From positions 7,119,184 through 7,183,183 of the forward strand of contig OX419346.1 in NCBI GenBank assembly GCA_948470475.1: 64,000 nucleotides of DNA, given 5' to 3'. The notes beneath the pieces were generated by a model. That model was not told the DNA's origin, ran no database searches, and saw only the letters and a program-made list of their open reading frames with translations. The stretch is from Galaxea fascicularis (Eukaryota > Cnidaria > Anthozoa > Scleractinia > Euphylliidae). The position numbers and the translations under genes are program-made. Of the stretch, positions 44,491-55,711 are shown piece after piece (positions within the stretch are counted from its first letter, which is position 1; each line of letters starts with the position of its first letter).

Positions 44491-46330
44491 TCCGCGGAGC
44501 ACCATGAGTAAGAAGATATGGCTGCCCATCAATGCCAGAAATGTTGGTTATAACGTCACCGTACGACCGTCCGTACGTCCAACCCCTCATGTAAGCAAAT
44601 ATGCAAGGAATCCGGGCTTTTCGGCAACAAAATGGAATTAAAAGCGGAAGACAACAAGAGAGGAAACTTGATTGTGATGTTCTGTAGGTAGTGGTGCTGT
44701 TTTTAGAAGGCCTTTAAATAATTTATTGAAGGCAGAAAATCAAACTTCAGGATAACAGAGTCGATTAACTCTTTCTTGTCAAAGTTTTCTTGAGCCATTT
44801 CTGAAATTTTCTGAGTGTCAGCGATCGAGACGATCTGGCGATTCCTTATTTGGCGTTACCTTGGTGATTTTCGCTGATCTTGAGCACTGAAGGCTCTCTT
44901 GTTTTTGTCACGCTGGTCACGCTAGCTGTTGCTTGTTTTCAAGCGAGCACTCGGCGTGAAATTTGGTAAGTATGCGACTTATAAGTGTTTTTTCGAGTCA
45001 TTTTCCACTTCAGAAGCCCCTAGCCTGGCATCATGAAGCTGGTTTGGGGGTAGAGGCAATCCTCTGAAAGAAACCAGAGGTGAAAAACAATTTCACAGCG
45101 ATTTAGCCGCCACGAGTGTGTCGCCGAGTCATGACGGTTGAAGAGTGAGGTTGTCTTTCTGGCCTTTCTGAGGATGGATTCCAGGACCTAGCGTGGCAGT
45201 TTTGGCTTGTTTTGACTTCTAAATAATGCAATCAGTACAATATTTCGCCAGCAGGACTGGGTGGCTCAACACTTATAAAAAACCTATGAAACAGAAATTG
45301 GCGGACTTCCATGTCGCCGTTATCAAGGAATTACCCAGAATTCATTTCGCTCATGACGACGAACCTTTCGGATGAGTGGGGATAGCTCTTCTTCAACAGC
45401 TTTTCCTCGGCGTGCTAAACAAGTGAGCAGAAAAATGTGGCAAAGAATTAAAGTGCTGGAGCTGAACTTTACTGCAAATGTCGTTTTTGGGCACCAGGAG
45501 GAGTTTTTGTATCGGAAACTTAAAGACAAAAATCGTATATTTTGGTGTTGTCTGAGGGCGTTCACTTCGGACAGTTTGGGTTTTGTAGGGAACCAAACAG
45601 TCATGTTCAATGGAAATCGGCCATGGTAGCGCATTTATGGGGTGTTAAAATTCAAAGCACTAACCATTTCAAAGTATCAATGCCTCATTTCAACTTTCCA
45701 ATTCTTAAAGAGTAACCATGCATCTGTAGAATGTACTGGTCCATATGGACAAGTACATTAAACGGCCTGACAAGAAAGGGTTAAGGGCATGTGCAAGTCT
45801 CAAACTCAAAAGCTGTCAAGAAAATGTCACGCTTCATTGAACCGCTTTGAGATCTTCTTCTAAAGACTGTAAACAACAGCGCCGTTCTCTAACTTGATTA
45901 CTTCTCGGTCTTTTTGTTTTCTTTTGGTTTCGACCGGTTAGCATCAGCGTTTGAATGTTAAAAGCAGTGAAATGGATTGATTCGGCTTTGCTATTTTATA
46001 ATGCACGGTTCTGTGAGAGAAACGCTCCTCGTGTGGCTTGGCAAGGTTGTATTGTAATGGCACTGTCGCAGGTTGCTGTGCAACTGGTTGATGTATATTG
46101 CCGCTAGGAATTAAATCCTTAAGGAATATATTGAAGAAGCTTCCTCTGTGGACATGGGGATTAACAGTAAAAAGCTATCAAGACCCTTGAGGACTTGCAT
46201 CTACTTTACAAAGCAACTGTTTTGTGTGAAGTGACGGCTATTTATGTAGCACTGCGTTCCAAGCGATTGTTGACTGACCTAAACTGTCAGCAGGTTACGT
46301 TCATACTCCTTTTTTGTCTTTTAAGCCCCG
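44491..46330 (+). repeat. GCGGAGC-family repeat, interrupted copy
   Basis: Unit-2 copy of 8,186-9,003. It is split by the 1,012-bp TTAA-flanked element (44,769-45,780). Confidence 0.6.
44769..45780. mobile_element. 1,012-bp piggyBac-type non-autonomous element
   Basis: Flanked by TTAA on both sides (44,765-44,768 and 45,781-45,784); the empty site with one TTAA is at about 8,464 in unit 1. Ends are inverted repeats CTCTTTCTTGTCA and TGACAAGAAAGGG. TTAA duplication plus CCCTTT-type ends is the hallmark of piggyBac. The only sizeable frame (45,372-45,629) shows no transposase motif, so the element depends on another copy. Confidence 0.85.
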
Positions 46331-46467
46331 GTTAAACTATCAAACAAAGTTGCTTTATATGCCGAGTTTATAAATGGTAGAGCGGAGCCGTTTCAGTTCA
46401 AAGGAACCGTCCTAACGAAAATTCACTCGGGGAGAGTTTTACTAAGGAAAGATAAGGCACGTACGTG

Positions 46468-46910
46468 AGTAGTATAAGTGGCTTATCGGGTCCCCAAACC
46501 AATCAGCATCGAGTATTGTGTACCACGTGGTACGATTCGACCAATCAGGAGCCGAGTTTCTAATTTATTCAAAATGGCTGACACGCTGCTTATAACCGCG
46601 CCTGCAACCTGATACCGTGGCTGATAACCGCGCCTGGTGTATGGCGGATACAGTGAAGTTGGCATATATTAAACATGGCGCCCACCCCAAATAAGGAGAA
46701 ATCCCCCAGGAAATGAATGAAAAAACAGAAAGTGGAAAAAAATGAGAAATTTTTTATTTACAATAACAGCAGCTCCTTGATTGTTTTGGAAAAGTGGTCA
46801 ACAACAAGGCAAACAGGAAAAACAAAACCACAGTTCAATGTTCAATGTCAAGAGTTTGTCACTCATTCAGAGTCCCACAACAGCGATGTCAGCACGGCCG
46901 CATCACGTGC
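46468..46910 (+). repeat. Left terminal inverted repeat of the Polinton
   Basis: 443 bp, complementary to 49,025-49,467 with few mismatches. Inner end GGCCGCATCACGTGC. Confidence 0.9.
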
Positions 46911-48085
46911 AATCCCGTAGGGTTAGGGTTCTTCCAGGTGGACTGGATTTCCGAACTCTCGTGGTAGGGACACCCAACGTAGGCTGTGCCAATGAAATCC
47001 CGGGAAGGGTCTCCGTCGGCTGCAATACAGACAGTGAACACTGTTGGGTAGAGGATGTATCCACCATCTGTTGAAAAAAGGAGAAGACGTCGGTCATCAC
47101 CTTCTGAGGAACGGGTTTAGACTGCAAGATGGGCAATGGCAGCGTATGTCGGAGAGGGAGTGATGTATGCAGTGGAGATAGCCCGTGCATCGTCGACACC
47201 AAGCAAAGTCCTGGAACTCCTCTCCCGCAAAGGAATCGTCATCGTGACAGTTACTGCAGATGGCACTGTGAAGGTAAGGAGATGCGGAATTATTTCACCA
47301 GGGGTAGTCACACATGACCGTCGGTGGGGGTTCTGCCGGCAAGATGGACAATAGCAGCGTCTGAGGACGGGATGAAGCCAAAAGAAGGAAGGCTCAGTGC
47401 ATCGTTGACACCAAACGAATCCACCGAATTCCTCTGGATCAATGTAATCTTCCAGTTTGTAGACAGGACAGACGGCACTGCAAAGGTGACACTGAATCAG
47501 CGATAGAAGGAGCATTGAAAATGACGACCGGTGGGGTCTATGTGATGCTGGATGCAGTAAATGGCTCCCGAACAAAGTGGACAGAAAAAGTGTTCGTCAT
47601 CGTGCCAGTCGGGAGTGGAGTGTTTCAGGGGACAGACGCGTAAGCTGTGGGGTGAAAAGAGAGACACGACATCAGGGGGCGAAGGTATGACGGCGACAAT
47701 GAGGACACCAAATGAATCTGGGAGAAAAAGACAGAGAAGGAAGTGTATGTCAATCGATGGGATGATAGGCGTGGGCGGGGTTGAGTCGTCTGGTGGAGCA
47801 GTACGAGCACCACCAATGAAGGATCCCCTGCCACTCCCTGAAAGAAAGAAAAACGGCTCACCCTCAGACCCTCAGTCCACCCGGGAATCGACGGAGATAC
47901 ACTCGATGAAAAGAATGGTAAATGACACCCATGCAGAACATCGAGTGGAAACTGCAGTAGGCGCACGGGACGGAATTCACTGAGCGAGAGGGTCTGAAAA
48001 GAAAAATGTTCAGAAGTTGTCATGACTGACCTCTAATGCCTGTGAAAGGGGGTGAGAGTGATCCATCTGGCATTTCCCTCAGCGA
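46911..48085. other. Polinton interior of unknown content
   Basis: GC-rich sequence with overlapping open frames on both strands (for example minus 47,117-47,575 and plus 47,561-47,983). None shows a motif I recognise. The openness on both strands follows from the composition, so I do not call genes. Confidence 0.4.
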
Positions 48086-49032
48086 CGCCGCGGTCTCTTC
48101 GCCGAGTACGTTAACACCTGGCTGCGGCTCAAGCAGGAATCCTCCGGCTATCCCGCCTGGGCCCAGACGCCCGAGCAAAAACGACAATACGTCACCGCTT
48201 ACCGTGAGCGGGAAGGTGTGGCTCTCCAACCAGACCTCATCCGCAAGAATCCCGGTCGCAAGCAGACGGCCAAACTGGGTCTCAATTCCTTTTGGGGCAA
48301 GTTCGGTGAAAATCTCCTCAAGTCTTCCACCCGTGCCGTCTCCACCCCCGCCCAACTCTTCGACATCGTCTCTGACCCGCTGGTCCACGTCAACGCCGTC
48401 CGGATCTGCACCGAGGACAAGTTGGAGGTAGTGACGACCCCCTGAAGGACGATCTTCTCGACAACGGGAAAATCAATATCTTCGTGGCGGCCTTCACCAC
48501 TTGCCATGCCCGTCTTCGTCTGTACACTCATCTCAAGACCTTGGGCGAACGGGCCCTCTACTTTGACACGGACTCGGTCATTTACCGTTGGCAGCCCGGA
48601 CAGTCGGAGATTCCTCTCGGGGACTACCTCGGTGAGATGACCGACGAATTGGAAGGAGACGACTACATCATCGACTTCACCTCGGCCGGTCCAAAAAATT
48701 ACGGGTACAAGACCCAACAAGGCAAAGTCTGTTGCAAGGTGGGCGGTTTTTCACTCGGTTCCGTACGTGGTTCCTCCCAGCTGAACTACGATGTGATGCG
48801 CGCCAACCTGATGGACGAATTGCAAGATCCTCGGGACCAAAGGCGTGACGTGCCTGTGGTGAATCCTCACTTCTTCACCAGGGACCCAGCCACCAAGACC
48901 ATCACCGTAGCACCGCGCACCAAACAGTACGGTCTCGTCTTCGACAAGCGCGTGGTGGATCCCGTCAGTTTCAAGTCGTACCCCTACGGTTACGGATCCA
49001 CCGACGACGACGACGACGAAAATCGCACGTGA
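48086..49032 (+). pseudogene. Polinton protein-primed DNA polymerase B, C-terminal part, frameshifted
   Basis: First frame: LFAEYVNTWLRLKQ, YPAWAQTPEQKRQY and KLGLNSFWGKFGEN (motif B, K-x3-N-S-x-W-G). A frame change at about 48,445-48,465 is followed by INIFVAAFTTCHARLRLY and LYFDTDSVIYRW (motif C, DTD). The C-terminus reads GLVFDKRVVD, then an Asp run, stop at 49,030-49,032. The exonuclease region and motif A are missing, so this is the last third of the polymerase. Function would be element replication; here it is a remnant. Confidence 0.88.
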
Positions 49033-49467
49033 TGCGGCCGTGCTGACATCGCTGTTGTGGGACTCTGAATGAGTGACAAACTTTTGACATTGAACATTGA
49101 ACTGTGGTTTTGTTTTCCCTGTTTGCCTTGTTGTTGACCACTTTTCCAAAACAATCAAGGAGCTGCTGTTATTGTAAATAAAAAATTTCTCATTTTTTTC
49201 CACTTTCTGTTTTTTCATTCATTTCCTGGGGGATTTCTCCTTATTTGGGGTGGGCGCCATCTTTAATTTATGCCAACTTCACTGTATCCGCCATACACCA
49301 GGCACGGTTATCAGCCACGGTATCAGGTTGCAGGCGCGGTTATAAGCAGCGTGTCAGCCATTTTGAATAAATTAGAAACTCGGCTCCTGATTGGTCGAAT
49401 CGTACCACGTGGTACACAATACTCGATGCTGATTGGTTTGGGGACCCGATAAGCCACTTATACTACT
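49025..49467 (-). repeat. Right terminal inverted repeat of the Polinton
   Basis: 443 bp, complementary to 46,468-46,910. The PolB stop codon lies just inside it. Confidence 0.9.
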
Positions 49468-50450
49468 TACGTGGAGTTATCACGAGTCTGAAGGTTAACA
49501 ATCTGCCTAACCATCACAGGGCACCCAGCATTAAGTGACTAGGGGTATTGCTACTAAAAGTGTGATACAAGTTCATCTCAAAAAGCAACTGAGCAGTTGT
49601 ATCTACTCTCCACAGGTGCTAGCATGGTAGGGGACCCAGTATAACGAAAAAAAGATAGAAGTATCATCAGGCCCTCCTGAATGGAAGGCTTGCCTTTTGC
49701 ACGATATTCCCAGTTCCATTGGACGTCTTTAAATCACAGAGTACCCAGCATGTAGCAGTTAAGAGTGTCACCCGTTCCCCCCAATAGGTTGCTATTCCAC
49801 AGACGTGCTTACTTGAAGCGTTTTTAGACTATTGAATTTCTTAACTATTTGCCGACTAGCTTTAATCTACAAGTTAAGAACAACAGAACAGTCAGTCGTT
49901 TTGAAAACATGGGTTGCTATTAAGAGAGGACATGATCAACTCAGTCAGTGCCGGTCCCTCTTCGTATGCAAAAAGTTTTTATTGCTTAACTTTTGCCTAC
50001 AAAAATATAACTATCTAGGAATACTAACAGTATTCCACATTTAAATCACTATGTAACTTTAATTTCATGGAAAGTAAATATGTACGCATGAGCCCTAACA
50101 GATAGCATACTATGCTATCCTGTGTAACACCCGTCTTCAATACATCGTACTTGCACCTTTCCGAGGCTGCCTTTCAATGGCATTTCAGTATTCTATCGAA
50201 TATTCACAATAATGCTTGGGACAGCAAGAAACCTAATTGGGGCAAAATGCGCTTTCTCTCTAAGCAATATAGCAAAAAGAAATATAGCAGTTGCATTGGC
50301 ACAAGTTAAAGAAGTTTTATTTTAAAACCAGTAAAATTGTTTCTTTGCTGTCTTCTGGTGAATTTAGAATTCTTCGCAGATCCTTTTCCTGAAGTGCTAA
50401 CAGCTGGTCATTTGTCTTGAAGCTGTTAATTTAAAGGCACACAAAACATT

Positions 50451-50821
50451 TAAGGATAAAAATGAGCGAAAAAAGTTTAACACAACGTTTCGATGACTCC
50501 ATGTCATCATTGTCAAGTGAAAAGAGAATAAAAAAATTCACAGCTTAATATAGCGTGCGAGGTGATAGAACATAAAGTATGCATGTAAAAGGTGACAAAT
50601 TTAGATAAGTGACAAACTTAAATAAATAGTTTTGCGCGTATGGAGTCTGATTGTGTGTTCAAGCATGGCCTTTTCTTCTTTATTTCTTTTTCTTTCTTTC
50701 TTTATGGCCTTTCTTTTTTATTCTCTTTTCACTTGACAATGATGACATGGAGTCATCGAAACGTTGTGTTAAACTTTTTTCGCTCATTTTTATCCTTAGA
50801 TGTTTAACTAAATGTAATCTT
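50451..50821. mobile_element. 371-bp inverted-repeat insertion, unit-2 copy
   Basis: Same element and same ACACAAAACATT duplication (50,439-50,450 and 50,822-50,833) as in unit 1. It predates the duplication but postdates the A/B split. Confidence 0.62.
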
Positions 50822-53800
50822 ACACAAAACATTGTCAGCTAAAAAGAGCTAATTCTAGTTTCAGTTGAAAAGGTTCTTACCATAATGCCAACGAATCCTC
50901 AGGGAGCGCAAATGTGTTAGCTGCTGCACGAAGGAGTTCTTGAGTTGATGCTGTCCCATCCACTTTAACAGGGCGCGAAAGAACCAACTGGACATTAACT
51001 GTGACGTCACGGCCAATGCCAAAAGGGACCGGCGAGGGTGTTTGACGCAGCAGAAGTGGACTTTTTCTTGTAGGGGAAGGAAGGGGTTTATCAGGGGGCT
51101 TGTTCAGGGTCATATCCTGAGGAACTGGTGATCGGGTTTCGGCACGAGATGTTGGTAGTGACCTGTCCACAGGGGACTTCGTTGGAGACGTAGCTGTATC
51201 GTGAACCCCGTTTGATCGACCTGAAAGATTTGGTAGAGTCGAGCTTTTTCCGGCACGAGATGTTGATAATGACTTTTCCATAGGGGTCTAAGGTGGAGAC
51301 AATGAAGTAAAACGTAAAGGAGGGCTCTTTGATCCACCAGAACGATTCGGGAGAGCCAAGGTTTCTCGGAGATCAGACGGAGGAGTGATTCGCTTTAAAG
51401 AATTGCGACTCTCTTTCTTGCGTAAGTCTTTCATCAGCTCCTTTCTTTTAGTTGCCTAAAGATAAGAAAAACAAAAGCTATTTTACGACGTCAGGGCTTG
51501 TTTGGGTCCCACGTGAATTTGTTCTGGGCAGCTTTTGCTTACGGCAAAACTTGCTCGGATATGTTCCTCTTCGTGTTGTACACGATACTAGTGAACCAGC
51601 GTTAGCCCTCTAAATTTCTGTGGTTTCTTTATGTCGGACTATGGTAACACAGTAAACATAGTCATCAATTCACTTCGCTGATGTTATTTTTTTTAAGTTG
51701 ATGTTGGACTCTGTGCAACTTGTTAGTATGATAGCGCGAAATTTAAAGTTAGTGCTCTCTCACTAAATAATGTACAACGTTTCGCCCTATGTTCTCCCCT
51801 CAAATAGTACGGTGCCCATCTTTAGATAAGACCTAAAATGTCAAAATTCACTGCGCATTTACCATTGTCTCCGAAGCAGCACACTGAGCACCTTTATGGG
51901 CATAAATTACCTGAAATGACGACAAAATAAAAATGTATGAACATCGCAAATTAAGTCATTTTTAAAACATTCAGGCGAATGTACGATTGTTCCTTAATGG
52001 AAATTTTCCGTGAGTATCTGGTGGCATAGTATCAATGGAAAGATGCTGTGAGTATATACAGTTAAATTTATAACTAGTGTGCGTGGAATATCACCTGATG
52101 TTTAGCCGATAAGGACATGGCTGCCCATACTTAGCAAAATGTAATTTCGGTCGATTTCTATTTTTCTAAACTTCGTTTATCTTGAACTTAAAATTTGCAG
52201 TGCAATTTAAAGTGAATTATTATTTATACTCCAAACGAGATTTAATTCATTTTTTTCAGATTTTATCTCAACTTCTCAATCAGAGTCATTTAATCCTTGT
52301 CTAATTTATCATTTAAAACTGTCATGTTTGATTCTATCCTTAAACGCCTACTCTTTCGTTTCTTATTAAGTTGGAAATTCTTTTAAATTCTATTTAAACT
52401 TACTGAATGAATCCAAAAACCGCGAACACTTTAATTTGATTTTGAAGGGTTCACGAAATACCGACTTGTACTCCACTTGAGAAAGAATGAATAATGAAAA
52501 CACACCAAGTGCTACTTATTCGTCTCTTACACGTGCAGATCCTAAGTGATTCTGATTCAGGTCCTCTATGGCTTTGCTCACTTCTCGTTTTTGCCGATAG
52601 ACAACATGTGAAGGAACAGTGAGAGGTTCCATTTCCTGTCCAGCCTGATAAAACAAACACGTGTGAGTGAACAGTCTTCTATACATGAGATAAACAGACC
52701 GAGAGTGAAACTTGAGGAGTAGCGACGGTTTCGTAGCCAATGGCTTCTGTATCTTTTAAAGGCTGGTCTTTCTTCATTGTTAGCAGACTACAAATCTAAT
52801 TTTTTTTCTGGTTCTTCGGCTAAAGTACTAACGGTGTGTTAATACTGCAAAAACATATTAAGCGTAACCAACTGGTCTGGGTCCTTGAAGATGCCTCCAT
52901 TGTTAACGCCGAAACAGTTCTTTTCAGTCAACAGAAAAAAATCAACGATCGTCAATACTCTTGCGGACCAACCTGCCAACACAACAGAATGTCTTCAATG
53001 ATCTTGTGTCGTGGTTCAACCTTGGACTGAATTGCCTTGAGAAAATCGGCCTTGGCTGCTTCTATGTGACCCAACCGAGTGTGAGCGATGCCTCTGTTGG
53101 CAAGAATCTGAGCCGTAAAAAGACGAATAAAAGTACATCTAAGGGTCAATAAAAACGCATTCTAACTCCACCAATCCCCTCAGGACAACTCGAGATTGCA
53201 AGACATGAGATCATTCTACTTTCGTTTCCTGCAAGTTATCTGAGTTGAGATCGTCTGAAATATTTACTGTTAGTCTGATAAAGATAAGAACCAATCGTGC
53301 TAAACAATCTTCAGGCTGAGATCGACTGAAAGTGCACGTTTGCATTAACACGCGCTCCCTTATTCCCTTACTCTGGTAATTATAACTTATTTGTCATGCA
53401 TGGATTAATGAACACTCATAATTATAAGCACTGAACCTGCTTAACATCCTAAGACTCTTGTTCTCCCAGGAAATCATTACTAATAAAACTTTGATAAAAG
53501 TATACTACAGTTAAACGTTTTTACGCTATGCTTTGCAGAAGCATGAGAAAATAGACAATTAATGAAAGAACCACATTGGAAGAGAACCAAAAAACGTTTT
53601 TAATAGCTACATTGATCAACAGAGAATTAGGGTTGTTATTTAAGATTTACTTTTATTTCTGTCCTGAGTTTAAAAAAAAACACACTCGCAAATTTTTCAC
53701 TCAAACACACTAGCTACGCCACAACTTCTTTGTGCTAGCACTTTGTTAGGGCAAAATTAATAGCACCCCATCCCTTAAGTTACCCCTCTTGTTTTAACCA

Positions 53801-54360
53801 ATCATCGCTTCCGTTAGAACCGACACTTGGCAACAGCAGTGCATCAAATTCAGATTATTAGGGAAGGGCAGAGTGTCAAAAAAGGGCAATGCCCTTGCTT
53901 AATGCCTACAATTTACAGGTATGTCCTCTCCAAATAGGACAGATTTACTTTATATTTTCATAAGTTTTTAAGGTTAGGTGTTTTAATTTAGGGGGTTCGA
54001 TCGAACTCCTCGACGCCCCCCCCCCCCCCCCTCCGCCACCTTGATCCGCCCCAGAGATTTATATTCATTTAATCTATTTGAGCGGAAACATGACACATAG
54101 TTGTTGTTTATTTACCTCACACGAGTATAGTCGATATATCAAACCCAGTGGTTGATAATTAATGACCTTATTGTCGCGCATAAAGAGAAAGGCCTTATTA
54201 AAGTTGTGCAAGGCTTCCTCGTTCCTATGGGAAGAACAAACAAGATTTTTGTAAGTTTAAAACTAATAGAGGCACGCTAAAGTTTCTTGAGCTTACGTTT
54301 ACAGTTCATGTCACGGCCGAACTTGGCCTTAAATCAGTCAAATTGCTTTTGGGAATGGTT

Positions 54361-54380
54361 GTCAGTCAGTCAGTCAGTCA
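54361..54380 (+). repeat. GTCA tetranucleotide repeat
   Basis: Five tandem GTCA units immediately before the MITE at 54,385. Confidence 0.9.
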
Positions 54381-54384
54381 TGTA

Positions 54385-54638
54385 AGGCCCGGTTCAGAGC
54401 CGCTCCACTCATGCATGTACTGAACCTAACTGATGAATTAAGTCCTGCAAAAGAGCATCGTCATAATCAGTTCGGTACGGCAGTTTTAATTCGGTGCAGC
54501 AACGTTGTTAAGTTCGAAGAGGTCTGCTGCATTATTCACACTGGAGCGGAAACTGATTCATTCGGCGCTCTTCCCATGTGCCGAGCCAAATGCATTAATT
54601 ATTACAATGTATAAATGTATAATGCCTTCTCCTTATTT

Positions 54639-54675
<37 letters not shown>

Positions 54676-54683
54676 CGGACCTG
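54385..54683. mobile_element. About 299-bp MITE in A2 intron 2
   Basis: Ends AGGCCCGGTTCAGAGCCGCT and the complement of AGGTCCGGTTCAGACGCCGC are inverted repeats of about 30 bp continuing with CCACTCATG. ATGTA flanks it on both sides (54,380-54,384 and 54,684-54,688), a possible 5-bp duplication. It lies upstream of exon 3 in gene orientation. Confidence 0.75.
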
Positions 54684-55377
54684 ATGTAATTGATAAAGCA
54701 TGCATGCGCAGCTACGATGTCTCCCCCAGTTTTACTCCTCCATACTCTCACAAACTGGCGTAGTAAATTATCCACTTTTGTTATCGTTTAATTGACTAGA
54801 AAATCGGAAAAGATTTATGCGGAATTTGTTGTGCTTACAAAATGGCGAACTTCATTCAAGCTTCAACTCCCCCCCCCCCTCTCCCCAGGGGCATTATAAC
54901 ATTGTACGGCAGTGAGTCATTTTCCTTCTTTTTCCTGTCTTTAGGTTTCATCTTCACTTCATTTTGGTGCTGGCACGATAAATAGCATAGATATCCGTTT
55001 TACAGCCCAGTTTTGTCCTATCAATTCAAATATTTCCTCAGCATTTCCAACCTGTACATGCGGAGATTGAGAAACATTTACCTGTTCAAAGCTAAATTCA
55101 CATTCGCCAGCATGTAGTAACCAACTGAAGACATCTGGTCTTTCTCCACACATGCCTCAAAACACTAAACGGAACGAGAAGAGTTAAATCATGCCTCAAG
55201 CACTTCATGAAGGCTAACGCTGTCCTGAGATCATTGATGTCAGTCTGTGTGACTGTAGATTAGCTATGGCAAAAGTACTCATAAGTAACAACAGCGTTTT
55301 CCTGTTCAAAAGATGATTAATTCCGTTAATTTGTTTAGCTTAAGTAGACGAGTTGGAAACAGTCTTTGTGATATTCG

Positions 55378-55711
55378 TTATAATTCGTCAGTTTTATCCG
55401 GATTAACAAATAGCCTTTTGCAGCACCACTGAAATATTTTGGTAAGAACGTCGTTCAAGGCAGCAATAGACGTGGTTAATTCAGCAGGTGGAAAGGAAAG
55501 ATATAACTTACGGTCATCAATGTCAGAGGTAGATATGCATCGCTTAGGAACAGAAAGGAGATCCTTATCGTAAATGGTAAACAAAACGGAACCCAAAATA
55601 GAGCCTTAAGCTTGCAGGACGCCAAATTTAGTAGTAGAATTTTAGAAACTGCATTACCTATTCGAACGCACTGATGTCGGTCGGAAAGGGAACTCTGGAA
55701 CCAATCACAAT
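55378..55711 (-). pseudogene. LINE reverse-transcriptase fragment, unit-2 copy
   Basis: Same RT fragment as at 14,147-14,480, with DIDD in place of the catalytic motif. Confidence 0.75.

Larger units (their letters stand above)
46468..49467. mobile_element. 3,000-bp internally deleted Polinton/Maverick
   Basis: Target duplication TACGTG at 46,462-46,467 and 49,468-49,473; the empty site with one TACGTG is at about 9,140 in unit 1. Ends begin AGTAGTATAAGTGG and are inverted. Terminal inverted repeats are 443 bp (46,468-46,910 and 49,025-49,467). A 6-bp duplication, AGT ends, long inverted repeats and a protein-primed PolB are Polinton hallmarks. Autonomous Polintons are usually 15-20 kb with integrase, ATPase, protease and capsid genes, none of which are seen here. 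The interior (46,911-49,024) is clearly more GC-rich than the surroundings. Confidence 0.92.
50881..55155 (-). pseudogene. NCF2: p67phox-like gene A2: no exon 1, stop codon in exon 7
   Basis: Exons present: 2 at 55,155-55,082; 3 at 54,224-54,116 ([14 protein letters not shown]); 4 at 53,107-52,973; 5 at 52,644-52,531; 6 at 51,910-51,863; 7 at 51,455-50,881. Exon 1 and its ATG are removed by a deletion near 56,031 that corresponds to 14,797-15,211 of unit 1. In exon 7 a CAG codon is TAG (51,288-51,290, codon 56 of the exon), so PB1 would not be made. Other splice sites look intact and exon 3, lost from A1, is kept. It is a pseudogene unless a new first exon is used and the stop is tolerated. 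Confidence 0.88.

Noticed and set aside
47117..48023. Minus-strand frames in the Polinton interior
   Set aside because: GC-rich sequence opens frames on both strands and no Polinton family motif is recognisable.
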